Origin: Artocarpus heterophyllus
Lineage: Eukaryota > Streptophyta > Magnoliopsida > Rosales > Moraceae
Assembly (NCBI GenBank): GCA_025403435.1
Contig: CM046343.1
Coordinates: forward strand, 31,654,930-31,718,929
DNA: 64,000 bases
Reading direction: 5' to 3'
Below the pieces are notes generated by a model. That model saw nothing but the letters and a program-made list of their open reading frames with translations. It made no database searches and had not been told where the DNA came from. The translations under genes and the position numbers were made by a program. How positions within the stretch are numbered: position 1 is the first letter of the stretch; each line of letters starts with the position of its first letter. This document shows, piece after piece, positions 47,901 to 61,241 of this stretch.

Positions 47901-48770
47901 TTTCTTGAGGTAAGATTACATTCACGGTTCATCTTCTGTTTGCTTTTTATTCTCTACCAGTCTGATGGATGGGTACTTGCATCATCTTTTTGGGATCTTC
48001 ACGTGTATCTCCCGAATAAACATATCATGGTGTTCATTCCCAATATTCTTCTTGCCAATTGTGTTTTGTATACTGATTAATGGTACGTTTGGCTTTTGTG
48101 TTATCTTGAAAATGACCAACTTTGATTCCTTAAACCTGAAAGATACTTTATCTCCACACAACAACAACAACAAAAAAAAAGTACACTAGTACTTTTTTTA
48201 TCTCTCTAAATCTTAGGAATTTTAAACCCAAGTAATGATTTATCTTTTAACAGGGACTGCTGTTGATTGATACAGTATTGGATGCATGGCTAATATTAAA
48301 TAGATATCTTTATTCCTTTATTGAATCAATGGGGTGAGGCGTTGAGCATTGTTAATATTTATTTGGCATGTTGCCATATAAGAAATTATGATGATTGTTT
48401 TCCTATTTGAAATGAGGAAGGATTATTTAGTGATTTGTACGAGCCTTTGATGTGTCCGTCCTACTTGCAGACATGGAGATCCTTGCCCGACTCAAACGAG
48501 GTCTCAAAGGACTTCCCCGGTGTTGTGATAAGCACTGTGGAAGGTACTCTGGACCGGCTGGCTGCTTCAAACATGTTCTTTATTGCGAGACGCAAGAATG
48601 CGGACCAGGATGTTTTCTACTTCTCTGCAAAACTCCCTCAAGGAACACCTTTCTTGATCGAACTCACGACAGTCATCGGAAACCCTGGAGTCAAGTGTGC
48701 AATCAAGACTCCAAACCCCGACATGGCATCTATTTTCTTTGAATCCATTGAGACTCTCCTTAGGGCTTGA
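41920..48770 (+). CDS. BETAC-AD: Beta-adaptin (AP-1/AP-2 large subunit), 15 exons, 904 aa
   Basis: Exons 41920-42006, 42785-42982, 43661-43774, 43892-44142, 44314-44449, 44569-44748, 44851-44943, 45031-45242, 45365-45428, 45553-45732, 46321-46413, 46905-47317, 47424-47613, 47706-47909 and 48471-48770; all GT-AG, frame closed over 2715 nt. Residues 1 to about 536 form the armadillo-like adaptin trunk ([23 protein letters not shown] helices). About 537-675 is the Gly/Pro/Ser-rich hinge with a clathrin-box motif LIGLD near 655. About 676-904 is the ear (appendage) with both sub-domains. Beta-adaptin links cargo and clathrin in AP-1 (TGN) and, in plants, AP-2 coats at the plasma membrane. The length matches plant family members. 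Paralogs B and C cannot be separated by eye; C is suggested only by the PLAC8 neighbour. A CT-rich leader precedes the ATG. Confidence 0.95.
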
Positions 48771-50454
48771 TTCTGTTTATATATTTTTTTCTTTTTTCTT
48801 TTTTCTTTTTTCTTATTTTTGGTTACTATTTGTAAAATCAGTTCTATTGAAGTTTTGGTTTGTCTTCTGTAGTTTTTTTTCTTACCCTGTTATTCTTTGT
48901 ACTTTTCCTGTTTTGCCACTGATTATTGACTAAAAACATTCAAACTGAGATTTATATATATAAGTACTTTTTATATTTCGCGATTGCTTGTTTGCATATT
49001 TTTTTTCCTATTTTTGTCAATAAAACCTCTGCCTTTTCTTTTCTTCTTTTCTTATTCAATGAATTTTCTTTCATGTTTGCCGTCGCCTTTTGGAAGAACA
49101 GAGAGCAAAATTATGGATGTGCTTGAAAGTGTCGAGGAATTCAGAGCATGCAGTCTTGACTTGCATTTTCGTTTTTTCAATTATTTTTAGTGTTATATTT
49201 GAGCACAACAGGTTTCAGTTTCTACATTACAAGTACTGGGGGTGAAAGGATACAGTGGACAGAAATTTCGGGCCAAAATTAATTGTCTAGACTTTGTGAA
49301 AATTAAATAATTAATTAAGTTGTCTTTTTTTTTTTTTTTTGAAAATTAGGGGTTAAGAAATTTGAACTCTACACTTTGGTGAAATAAGGTGTTGCAATAT
49401 AAGGATTTATAAGGAAAAAAAAAATTGTTCCATGGTAAGAGCAAATTATTTGCGAATTTTGTCTTAGAACTTTTCTGGTTGCAGAAGAGAAAACAAGTTT
49501 TTTTTTTTTTTTTCCTCTTTTGATTGATCTTTTAAAAACAAGGAAAATATACTAATTTGTGATTTCGACGCCCTTTTCTTTGTTTAGTATTCTGAATATT
49601 TTTTTCAAATAAAAGTGGGATCACTCAAATTTAAACCTGGATCTTTTTTCCTAAAAAACATGGATTTATTTATTTATTTGAGGATAATTAGAATCTGAAT
49701 ATTAGAATTACTGCATCAAATTAGTTTCTCAAGTCTAAAAAGAAAAAAAAATCTTTAAATTGAGCTCGTGTCATATTTTATTTGTCTCATTTATCACTTT
49801 CTAAAATTAAATAAACTTATTTCTTTTCTTATACTGCGTTAATGAACTGCAAATCTTAGGTCAATTCTTAAGGGAAATCGTTTGTTTGAATGACTTTTAG
49901 ATCCAAATCTTTCAAATCTTTCAAATACTTGTTTCTTTCCTTTAAAATTTAAATCAAATAAATCATTTTATTCTATATTTAATTAAAACTTTAAATGTAC
50001 TATCCAAACTTTAATTTAGATAGCAATTTTAAATTACTTAATTCAAATCACATAACTCAAATTAAATTAATTCAAATCAACACAATTTGAATTCATTAAC
50101 CAAACACTGTTTGCTACCACTTGTCACTTTATCCCTAGAACAACTAATATTTATTCACTAAAACTCAGCTTTCAAACAAATTCTTATCTTGGAACCAAAA
50201 CAAAACAAAACAACTTTTGTAGTTGCAGACTTCATAATCCTCCATTCTAAATTCAAAAAACAAAACACTAAAAAACAAACCTTATTGAATTAGGATGAAG
50301 TTCGAGTCCCTCTAAATATTCCAATTTATAATTTTACTTGATAATGAAACACCCGAATTATATTTGACTTCCCATAAATAAAAAAATAAAAATAAAATAA
50401 AAAGAATATATTTGACTCAAAAACTATTTCCCTGAAAAAGAGCAACAGAGTCGT
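48771..50454. other. Spacer between beta-adaptin and the TMEM8-like gene
   Basis: Beta-adaptin 3' UTR, then AT-rich DNA. 49,870-50,110 may be a worn MITE (inner ATTTGAATT/AATTCAAAT strings with TTTGTTTGAATGA and, inverted, GTGTTTGGTTAATGA ends). No gene. Confidence 0.55.
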
Positions 50455-53400
50455 ATGAACTCCATGGCTAAAAAAACTCAAAGACAACATGATTTTTCAA
50501 TGAATTTCTCTCTGTTTTTCTTTTTCTTCTTCTTGTTATTCCTTTCCCTCGTATCTTTTGGATCTTCAACTGGTGAAACTGCTACACATTCTGAATTTTA
50601 TGTCCCTACAAAAACGCTTTGGCCATATGACTGGAGCTACATCAGAAGTGAGCCCTCAGTTTTCTCGAAACTTCATTATCTTACCTTTTTTTTTTTTTGG
50701 TTGAAAAAGAATTTTCTAAAATTTAGTCTTCACACATACGTGAATATTCATGCATGGTATATACTAATATCCTATACAATATTTTCTCCATGGATCGATC
50801 GGTTCAAGCTACAAATAATATTAGAGCAATCTTTTATTATAGTAATGTAAAAAAGAATACAACAGATTTTTTTTATTTTTTATTTTGGTTGCCAGTGAGA
50901 AAATAGCCTAAGATGTGTAAATTTTATGGTACTTTTACCCCGCCAATACCTTTATTGAATTATGTTTCTCTTTTTTTTAATTTTTATTTATTTTTATTTG
51001 TATTTGTATCTTAGATATGCAAATGTACTAATTCTTAAAAAGTAATGCAATTATTCATTGTTTTTGATGGCCTGTTTTGTTTTTTTTTAGTTGAATTGCC
51101 GCAAAATTTCTCATCAGCAACCATTGCTTTAGAATCAGATGTTGATCTTGTGAGTTTCTCTACTTGTACCTTATATGAAAAGATGAAGAGTTTTGGAAGT
51201 CAAATTGAATCTTCAAACTGTTTTGCTACTGGAAAAAAAAAAAAAAAAAAGAAGAAGGTTGACTATTGACTTTTTTCTCTTCTGGTCTTTTCAATATTAT
51301 CATTATTATATTTTCATAACTGATATTTCAGGACCTCAAAAAATTGCACAAGTATTCTAAAAAAAAGTTGCCAATCATATGCTTCAAAGATGGAAATCCC
51401 CCTCTTCCAGATTTCTCAAGAGACTCTTTGAAAGGCTTAGGTAAATTCATCTAAATGAAAAAAAAAAAATGCTTATAAATACGAATAAATTTTCCTTTTG
51501 GTATTATGAAATATCTTATCTTGCATTGTTATTACTTTCTCTAATTACAACACTTTCCCGACCAAATAGTTCATACTCAGGCCATTAATAAGTTAAATTT
51601 TGCTAGCTTCAAGACTTCAAAAATGTTATTGACTATAACCTAAGCAAACCTAAAGGAGCTTTTTCTTTTTCCAGTTATCAATCACTACAATGTTTCTGAT
51701 GGAAACATTCAATATCTTCAAAATGTGGATCAGTGCTACCCTTTGCAGAAAAGGATCACTTTTAAGATGGCCTATGGAGAGGTTGGTTTTGTTCTTTTCA
51801 ACTTGGTCATAAGAATTTTGACACTCTTTAGCTCTAAAAACTTTATTTTATTTTTTATTTTTACAAGCAGTTTGTTCCAGGAGTCTATTATGCTGGTATG
51901 TTCAATGGACTTGGAGATATTAGAAATCAGCCAAATATGGTAGGTGATTCTCTTTTTCCTCTTACAAATATGTTCAATAAAAGTTTTACCTTCATTTGTT
52001 TTCTAAATCTTACTTGCAGATCAGAAGTGGTTTTGTATACTCTTTCAATGCCAATGTAACAGTGGAAAGATGTGTGGACCCCGAAAAGCGAGGCCAATAT
52101 TGTGATCACACAGTTGAGGATCTTGGATACATGGATGGATACGTGTTGAATTACACTAGAAGTTTATGCCTTGTAAATATGGAGCCAAAGATTTACTCTT
52201 TATCCACCAATATGCCGGTTCAAATAACAGTAAAAGCTAGAGACATTCGACTCAATCATTCTCTTTCAGTTGGTAGCGGGCTATCTATGATGTGTCATGC
52301 TCGATCTAATGGAATTCCAGATGAATTTTTGTATGATTATTCGAGTGACTTAATCGAATCCCCTATTTTCATTCCCAGTCCAAAAGGTTACATTTGGTAT
52401 TTTACCATTCAAGCTATGTATGAGCCAAATCTTCAAAGTGAGGGGCCGAAAAAAGATATAGAAGTTTGTTTGTCAGTAAATTGGGAAGTGATTTATTGTC
52501 CTGAAGGGACAGATGGGCCAAACTGTGTATGGAAAGAGTATTTTCTTCAGGTTTGTCATTTAGAAGTTTAGCTTGATTGTTTTAACAAAATTGTTACATC
52601 TTGCCATAATTGTAAAGTATGCATTTTGCTTTTAAATGGGAAATTTTGTATGACAAATTCGGTTTGGACTTTTGTAGGAAGTTGATTTATATACCCCAAA
52701 TGTTAATTCTATATTTTTGCCAGAAGGGAATAACAAAACCTCGGAATCGGCCAACTTCAGTTTGGATTCCCTCTTAAGCAAGTCTGGGGAGGAATCAGGC
52801 TATGCTTGGACTTACTTTTACATGTGGGTTAACCCAACAAAGTCAGATATTCACATTCAACTTGCATCAGAACGAAAGTTGGACTACGAAATATATGTCA
52901 GATATGATGGTTTGGCAACTTCTGAACTCTGGGACTATCGATATTCAAACGGAAAAATCTATGGCAAAAAGAACTCCTTATTCAAGTTGTATGATTCAAC
53001 TAGAGAAAGAGTCAACTTGTTCCTCTTATATGCTAGAGAAGGATGCTTGTTTATTGGAATAAGACATCCTCTTCCTCGTAAAATGAATTCCAACAATCAC
53101 ACCACAATGTCTGTTTCCTCCGAAACGTGTCCAAATAGATGCTCTCATCATGGTACATGTTATAGTACCCGGGAACTAAGTGGATCAACTTTCTATTGGT
53201 TAGTGATTTCTTTTATCTTTTCTTGTTTTAAACTCAGATTATGTGAATCTTAAGTTTGTAATGTTGACCGCTTCCAGTTCAACCATTTCCCCATTTTGGT
53301 AGCAAGAGTTCCTGAAATCACCTTCGTACTTGATTTAGATTCTTCATCTCTTACAAGAATGTTGTATCTGAATTTTTGTTGATTATGGTACTTGAGTTAG

Positions 53401-55587
53401 TTAGGCTTAACTTTTATTCTTTTCTTATAATTTATTTTTCAGCTTTTGCTCATGTGACCAAGACCGCGGAGGCTTCGACTGCAGTGTTGAATTACGACCA
53501 AAATGGCATTCGGTTTTACTTGTTGCTACAAATGTTGTAGCTATTCTTCCAGCATTTAGAGCACTTTACCAGAAGGTAAGGTCAAAATATTATCCCATAC
53601 TTTAAGATTTTTAAACTTTGGTAACCTCCCGAGTTTGAAAGGGAAAAAAAAGCCTTTAGCTAGCACTTTCAGGTGGACCCCTGTAATTTTTATACCATGA
53701 TTTAAAGCTTCAAAAGCCATAGAATTTTTGGTTTTTCTTGAGCAGGAATGTCCAGAGTGGGTGGTCTTCATGGCTAGTGGAATTGCAAGTGCATTTTACC
53801 ATAACTGCGACGAACATAGATATTGTGCTTTACCATTCAGAGTTCTTCAGGTACTGAAATCTCCCGCCCATATCCGATTAGCAAGTGCCTTGTGAGTAAT
53901 GCATGTTCCTGATCATTGGATCTGATCAGAATCACATTAAAATAATAAAGTATGCAAAATATACTGTTTCTGATATAGATATGGAGATTGAAAAATATAG
54001 ACTTCTTGGTTGATCATTTTTTTCAAAGCCCAACCTCAAAAATCTCCTTATATTAGTTACATGAAAAGTAATCATTTTTGGGCATGAATCCTCAGTTTTG
54101 GTTTCCAACACCCTTTTTTTCTTCTGGGCCATTTTTTTTTCACATAACTGAAATTTATTTTTCAGAATTACACAAAGGACTTCTCATTTTATGTAAAGCT
54201 TCAACATGTTTTGCATTCTGGGTTTTACAGTTTATGGACTTCTGGTTGTCTTTCTTGGCTGTGGTGAGCACTTTTGTGTACCTGACCAATGTTGACGAAT
54301 CCATCAAAAGGACTGTACATACAATAGCAGCAGTCGTTACGGCCCTCTTGGCTATAACTAGTCCAACCAGGTAAGAAGACAGGGAAAAAAAATGACATTA
54401 TCGTGTTACTTTGCCTAAATAATTTTAAGCTTTCAATTGTAAGTAAACCCTATCAATAGTGCATGTTTTAAACGTCAACTTGTTAAAATCACATTTGAAA
54501 GAAAAAGGTACACAAAACTAACAGAATGTAATACTAATCTAACAATTTAAACTAGAGCTCTACAATGTTATGTCGAAATTTCTTGAACTAATTTTTAGCA
54601 GAAGAATCTGAAACACATTATAATTATTGCAGGTCAAGCAATATCCCTATTGTTTTCTCACTGGGAGCTGCAGGCCTTCTCACGGGTTGGCTGATAGAGT
54701 TGTTAAAAAGAAACAAGTCATTTTCTTTCCCTCCAACCTGGGCACGAATCCCCAAGAGGTACACATTATTTGAGACCAACGTTAGTTTGCATTAGTGTTG
54801 TTGAATAATTGAAAGCTGAGTCTCTTGCAGTGAGATCTACAGATAGCACCTACCGTCTATTAGTCGTGGCATTAAAGGCCGATAGTGCCTCCAAGCATTT
54901 TCATTATCTTACTCTAATTATTCAAGTTTAAGTTTTATTTTTGAAATAGAAATACGAGAAAAATTCTAAAAGTATTATGCATGTATTACAAATTACAATT
55001 CAATTCTAATGATGTTTTGCAGGTGGAGTGTTGTGAAAGTTTGGTTCCTGGATTTAGTGGGAGAAGCTAATAAATACTTCCGCTGGGTCTATCTGCTCCT
55101 TGGCTTCATTGCACTGGCAATGGCTGCTATAAGCAGGGCAATGGAAAACCCCCAGAACTACTGGAAGTGGCACAGGTAACAAAATATTTTTCAATTAGAG
55201 ACACGCCGTAAAATATGTTTTATATTACATTTTTCCTGCGTTTAATATTATATCAAATCTAGTTGCGAAGCCACATAGACTAAAATGAAGACACATGTCC
55301 TCACTCAAATTTTAAAATTTTGATAAACTTTCAGTTGTAGTGCCATCTAATAATAAAATGGTAATTGTGCCAATGCTAAATAATAGAAATTGTTTTAGTT
55401 TATTGAACTTTGAGTTGATCTTTGCAGTTTGTGGCATGTTTCTATATACGCTTGTCCCTTCTTTTTCCTGTGCGCAAAAGCGAGCATGAGAAATGGAGAT
55501 GTTGAGGAGGCATCAGAAACCGCATTGTCGTATGAATTAGCTGAAACCCAAGAGAGATCCAAGGATGACGAAGGTCCAAAATCCTAA
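50455..55587 (+). CDS. TMEM8/PGAP6-like membrane protein (CREST superfamily), 13 exons, 801 aa
   Basis: Exons 50455-50647, 51091-51149, 51332-51440, 51675-51781, 51871-51939, 52020-52550, 52678-53198, 53443-53575, 53746-53850, 54231-54370, 54633-54758, 55023-55175 and 55428-55587; all GT-AG, frame closed over 2406 nt. A hydrophobic signal peptide (about 15-37) precedes a large ectodomain with N-glycosylation sites and an EGF-like Cys cluster (about 507-545, split by intron 7). About seven membrane segments follow. The C-terminal part carries the three metal-site signatures of the CREST hydrolase superfamily (alkaline ceramidase, PAQR, TMEM8): S589-x3-H593 (SAFYH), D612 (FMDFW) and H748-x3-H752. 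Human PGAP6/TMEM8A is a GPI-directed phospholipase A2; the same activity here is inference. A second in-frame ATG at 50464 could be the start. Confidence 0.88.
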
Positions 55588-56541
55588 AATGGGAAATCAG
55601 GAGAAACTATATTATAACCAGAAAATTATTTTTTTGTGAGATGAATTTTCAGAAAATATAGTTGAACGAAAAAAAAAATAGAGGATGCTGTGATATATAT
55701 ATATATATATATATTAGTTTGGAAATATAAGGTATATAACATGTTACTTGTGTCAAAACCTCGTCTTTTTACGAGCTGTGATAAACTTTTTTCTTACTTA
55801 CGTATAGACAAAAATTTAAAAATTTTTGTTTTTTTTGCAATTTTTAAAGTACAAATATATAAATATATTTACATAAACACACTTGCTTTTACAATATCGT
55901 TTGTCAAATACTCTCGAGAGAGGTTTGTCATACTTAACTATGTTACAACTTTTATATATTGCGTTTCAACATAACTTAAAATATATTATAACTTAAAATA
56001 TATTACAGCGAAAACATAACTGTGGCTAAATCCATACCCATTCCGCATACAAATCATCCCTCTGTCAGCTCATCAATGAAATTATTCTGACCTTCTTATG
56101 GGAATACCTACAGCATGAAACACTTAATGAGCTTACGACCGGTAAGTCCCAATATAGCCCACATGCACATTCAATTCAATGCGTGATCCAATTATGCTTT
56201 CGTACGAACATTCCTTTCGTACCATTGCGCACATAGGTCTACGTGACACCCAGACCATACTATATCCTTAAACTCCTTTTGAGTCAGGAGAGGAGTCGGT
56301 ACGATACTTTCCTTAATTTCTGGTGATATATTTACCAATCCAATTATTATGGTTGTCATACTATGCATGGAGTAATAATCACATGTTATACATGAAACAT
56401 AAATTCTCTTGTACGGCATAGTACACACAGATACATACTTTATATACATACAGGCACACATTGATATACACACAAGTACATGACGTAATATACACATAGG
56501 TACTTAATTGTATACTCACAGGTACACATTAATATACTTAT
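55588..56541. other. Gene-free stretch with simple and degenerate repeats
   Basis: A (TA)n run at 55693-55714, a doubled ACTTAAAATATATTA near 55,973, and from about 56,400 a degenerate tandem series on ACAGGTACACATTAATATAC with spacing of roughly 20-30 bp that runs into the duplication starting at 56542. Confidence 0.6.
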
Positions 56542-57458
56542 AGGTATTCGTATTATAGCATACATACAGGTATACACCTTAATATATACACAAGGTGTAC
56601 ATATACATATTTCACATTCTATACCTATAATTTCATACTGTAAGTGGGATGAGTACTTATTTGGTTTACGTTTCTGTGCACTTTGACTTCAGTTCCCTCT
56701 CTTTTAGACTTCGAGGATCCTGTTGGTCAATTACAAAACCATTAGCCAAATGTTCACTACTTCTTCAAGGCTCTATGTATCATTACAAAATGATCGTTAA
56801 TTAATAACTCAAGTTGCATAACTATATATAACTTCGAAACCTACTGGTTTTCTTATTCTTCCCTATCATCTCTAACAAAGAGCGGAAAACTTCCTAATCC
56901 TTCCTTTTCCTCTTTTTGAAATGTTCCGGAGTAATTCGAATCACTCAGGAAAAACTGACGGTTTTGCCCCTATACCTATAGGTATACACCTTAATATAGG
57001 TATTTCACATTCAGGTATTCGTATTATAGGTATTCGTATTATAGCATACATACAGGTATACGCCTTAATATATACACAAGGTGTACATATACATATTTCA
57101 CATTCTATACCTATAATTTCATACTATAAGTGGGATGAGTACTTATTTGGTTTACGTTTCTGTGCACTTTGACTTCAGTTCCCTCTCTCTTAGACTTCTA
57201 GGATCCTGTTGGTCAATTACAAAGCCATTAGCCAAATGTTCACTACTTCTTCAAGGCTCTATGTATCATTACAAAATGATCGTTAATTAATAACTCAAGT
57301 TGCATAATTATATATAACTCCGAAACCTACTGGTTTTCTTATTTTTCCCTATCATCTTTAACAAAGAGCGGAAAACTTCCTAATCATTCATTTTCCTCTT
57401 TTTGAAATGTTCCAGAGTAATTCGAATCACTCAGGAAAAACTGACGGTTTTGCCCCTA
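56542..57458. repeat. Tandem duplication, period 486 bp
   Basis: 56542-56972 and 57028-57458 are near-identical 431-bp segments at a constant offset of 486, so no indels separate them. They differ at only about a dozen or so positions by eye. The 55-bp spacer is built of the same AGGTATTCGTATTATAG words. No coding potential; probably the flank of an LTR-type or satellite-like repeat. Confidence 0.93.
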
Positions 57459-59484
57459 GCGAGCTTACTAATTTTTCGAGCTTGATTTTGCTATTCTAGC
57501 AAAAATAGCCGCGTATCGACCTTAGAATAATACCCTGGGGTGTTGGTTCTCCTAATTTTACATCTATACCCCCTTTTTTATAAAACTTTACAATTTTGCT
57601 ATTAACTGAAAATTTTGACAATTTTATCCCCAGAACTGAAATTAATCTCTTTAAACCAAAATTTTATATTTTTCATGAGGAACATTTTTGCTCAAAGTAC
57701 CATATTCAAAATTCTTTGAAAAAAAATGACATTTTTGCCCTTTTAAATTTTTTTTCTAATTTTAACAAATTCTTGTAAAATTAAAATCTCACAAACGATT
57801 GAGATTTTTGAAGAACTACCCATGATATCTAACAGTTTCGTCAAGATCTACAACTTTTATGTTTTAACTTTTTTAAAATTCTCACTGCACAGGGGTTTTT
57901 GGGGCATTTTTCAAATCTACCACGAAAGGACTTTTTCTTGTAATTTAGTCCTTGGGTCGTGTTTGTAAAAATTTGTTTTAAAATAGCATATCTACCCCTG
58001 TGAAGGCAGTTCTAACCCTTTTCCAACCCATTTTCATGCTCAATCATCATTTTGTAAAACTAGTACTAAAATTACAAAAATAACCGATTTTGCATAAACT
58101 ACCAATTTGCACAATAATCCCTAAATTTTCACAATACCAACATACCATAAATCATATATCTATGGGATTTAACCAAAAATTTACTTGAAAACCCACATAC
58201 CTTTGAAAGATTAAAAATCAAAATAAAAACTACATAATTTCAAAACTTTAAGAAATCAAAACTTACCCCAAATAACACTTTGTGCTTCTAGCCTTCCAAG
58301 GCTCCTTTGAAACTCTTTCCTAGACATTTCTCACACAAAAATATTTTGAATCAACTTTCCTTCCTTAACCCAAGAAAAACCATAAGAAACCTTGAAAAAG
58401 TTTAGGTTTTTACCTTAAAACTTGATAAAATTCCTTGAATTTTACCTCTTGAAGTTGATTGAGGTTAATTTTGCAAAGAGTTGGATTTGAGAAATTTTTT
58501 TAGAAAGCTCTTCAATGGCTGCCGTGGGCTAGAGGAAAAAGAAATGAAATTTTTTTAGTTAAAATCACATTTAATGCATGCTTATCCAATGAGGTGACTC
58601 ACTAAGTAATCCATGAGTCTACTTAATGTGGCATAATGTGATTGGGCCACCTCTCATGGCATGTGGCCCAATGAAATTCTAATGGGTGTCCACTCAGTAG
58701 GCTTCAAAAATTTACACTGTGTAATTTTCACCAAACAGTATTTTTCTTATACTACCGTGGTAAAATCAGTGCAAAACATATCCTTAGACTGTATAAAATA
58801 TTTTACTTGCCTTTGGTGTATTTTTTGGGGTCAAACAAAACATTTATCATATTTGTGTTTTCACTTAGCAGTATATTGGCCCCCTTTTCGCACTGATTTA
58901 AGGTTTAGTAGACTCTATACCTTACTTATACCATAATTACCCATTTGTTTATATCATAATTTTATAATTAATTGTGATATAAAATTTATTTTATGGATAT
59001 TATTTATAAATTCTTGAGTGTTTAGACTCATAAAATTTGTCTTAACAATATCCAATATTACATCATGTTTACAGTAAAATTTTCAATTAATACTGCTTAT
59101 TATACGTTATTGTAATTTTTACAAAAATCTAATTTACATAGGTAAATTCATTAATTAAATACAATTATATATTAGATTTTATTAATGCATTTCATTTGGC
59201 CATTACAACTTGTATGCACCTATTTCAATTTTTTTAGAGAATAAATTTACTTGAGCAACAAAAACTATTGTACAATTGAAATATTTAGCAAAATATTAAA
59301 TACGTTTGGTGAGCATCAAACAAGATCAAATAAATATTGCATGTCAAGAGACTATGAAAACGACCATGGCCGAACTTGGACGAAGAGTCGATGAATTTGA
59401 GCTTGATCTCCTCCATGGCGACCCTGGATGTCTGTTTCAGCAGTGATTGCCACAAGGTAACAACACGCATCTTTGGGCCCGTAC
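57459..59484. other. Gene-free, LTR-like non-coding stretch
   Basis: About 57,460-58,560 has the T-rich style and CCCTTTTAAA / ACAATTTTGC phrases of a plant LTR or leader region, but no second copy, primer site or coding domain is present, so the element type is open. Nothing recognised in 58,560-59,484. Confidence 0.45.
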
Positions 59485-59613
59485 AACAAATTTTTAGTTA
59501 GAATAGTATAAAGCTCTAGTATGCTAGAGTAAAAACAAAAAAGTTGCTATAATGTAAAGTTTTCATATGTTAAAAATGTGTTTAAAGTTCTAACCAATTT
59601 ATCAAATATTACA
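59485..59613. mobile_element. Short MITE, family A, partial
   Basis: Carries two core motifs (GTATAAAGCTCTAGTATGCT and GTAAAGTTTTCATATGTTA) between GTTAGAAT and TTCTAACC arms; the outer TIR ends are poorly kept. Confidence 0.5.
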
Positions 59614-61077
59614 GCACTTCCTTCATTTTCTCCAACTGAGCCTCAATGTCCTTCTTACCATCATCAGTTTCATACTTCTTTGAATATTAATAAAAGCCTT
59701 CTTCTTGTACTTGCACCAGTTCTTTTAGAATCTCCTCTTCACTTCTTCACTAAGATGCTGGGCCCAAACAGTGTTTAGACAGAGAAGACCACGGGGTGTC
59801 ATATATACCAACAACCCCAACAACTACCACGGGCGGTGTTTCAATAACATTTACTGCCTCACACGTTTGCTTCTTATGAAGTTCTGGTTCAGAGTTAAAA
59901 CCATAAAAGATAATAATTTATACATTTTGGAGAAGATTTGAATGTTTCACCATAAATACAGGAAGCATTTCACCGATAATTTAAGATACCTTGTCAAAAG
60001 AAAACCATATGAAACATATAAAATTTGAAGGGAACTAGAAGTATGATCATTTTATTCCATTTTACTTGCAACTTTACGTGTTTCAAGTTTAGGATTCTAA
60101 CAAGATTTTTTTCCTCAAATATCTGAACACTTGCTCGACCATAAGATGCATATATGTTTTTCCCCTCATGACGTACGAGAAGAACGCCTTGGCTTGCACC
60201 CAAGGCAATGTGATCCATTTTAATCAGATAACTAACGTGCTTTAACGCGAGTATTAGGCCAAAACACTAAGGCATTAAGAACAAAAAATCTACAAATGTG
60301 AGATCATTTCTCACAAAAGAGAGATAACGTCTATAGAAAGAGATTATCGCATCGGAACAGAAGTCGATAACAACACAGAACACAAAAGTAGAAGCAAAGA
60401 CTACATAGAAAGCAACTGAATGAGAAACTGTGCACAAATTAGCAAAATGAAATACATAATCCAATAGAAACCTTTTCCTCTGTGGCAAGAGGCTCTTTTT
60501 GGTGGAAGGAAAACCTAGTGAGCCGTGTCTAGGGTGCTCAAACTTTTGATGAGAAATGATTTCTGATTACACACTGCGGGACTGAAAGACTTAGTACTAT
60601 TTTTGGTGCTAAAATTCAAGGGTTCCAACTACAACAAAAAAACCAAATCCTGGAATAAATGTAGAGCACTTAATCAAAAAAAATAATAATAATAATAAAT
60701 GTCAAGTACCTATAATAACTAAAAGTTGTAACTCAGATCAGACATATAATGTCAAGCTCCTATGATAAATAGAAAAGTTGCAACTCAGGTCCAAAATTAA
60801 CAGTATATACTTTTCAATTTAAACTCACTAAACTATCTACAAATATTAAGTAAACTCTTAAGTTTTACTTAAGAAATCTCAAAAACAATTTAACCTAAAG
60901 AAGTATGGAAACACAAAACGGACACAAAACCTCAAGTGCTTTTTATGCAAGCCGAAAAATATTAGAAAATAAGGAGTTATGCTTCTGCCAAAAAACCCCC
61001 TCTTTTTAATTAAAACAAAATCATTTTTTCAAAAGCTAAAGATAACTAAATCAAAACATAATTAAACAGGATCAATA
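59614..61077. other. Gene-free stretch
   Basis: No gene, RNA or clear element was recognised. A short CTATAATAACT / CTATGATAAAT doublet at about 60,710-60,780 is the only structure seen. Confidence 0.5.
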
Positions 61078-61241
61078 GGGTGCTTGGCATGGTGATTAAA
61101 ACCATTGATTAGAATTGTAAATATTGTAGCATATGAAAGCTTGATACTATAACAATTTTTTTTGCTTTTACCATAGCATGTGAGAACTTTACACTGTTTC
61201 TAACTGAAAAGTTGTTAGAACCAACTAATACCAAACAGACT
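61078..61241. mobile_element. Short MITE, family A
   Basis: The left end GGGTGCTTGGCATGGTGATT and the inverted right end CTGTTTGGTATTAGTTGGTT match. The core has GTAGCATATGAAAGCTTGAT and GTGAGAACTTTACACTG. Confidence 0.7.

Noticed and set aside
56400..56640. CRISPR-like regular repeats
   Set aside because: The units are degenerate with variable spacing in a plant nuclear region; a decaying tandem repeat explains them.
59994..60218. Minus-strand frame MDHIALGASQGVLLV...
   Set aside because: Short, isolated, no family match; may be chance or a worn fragment.
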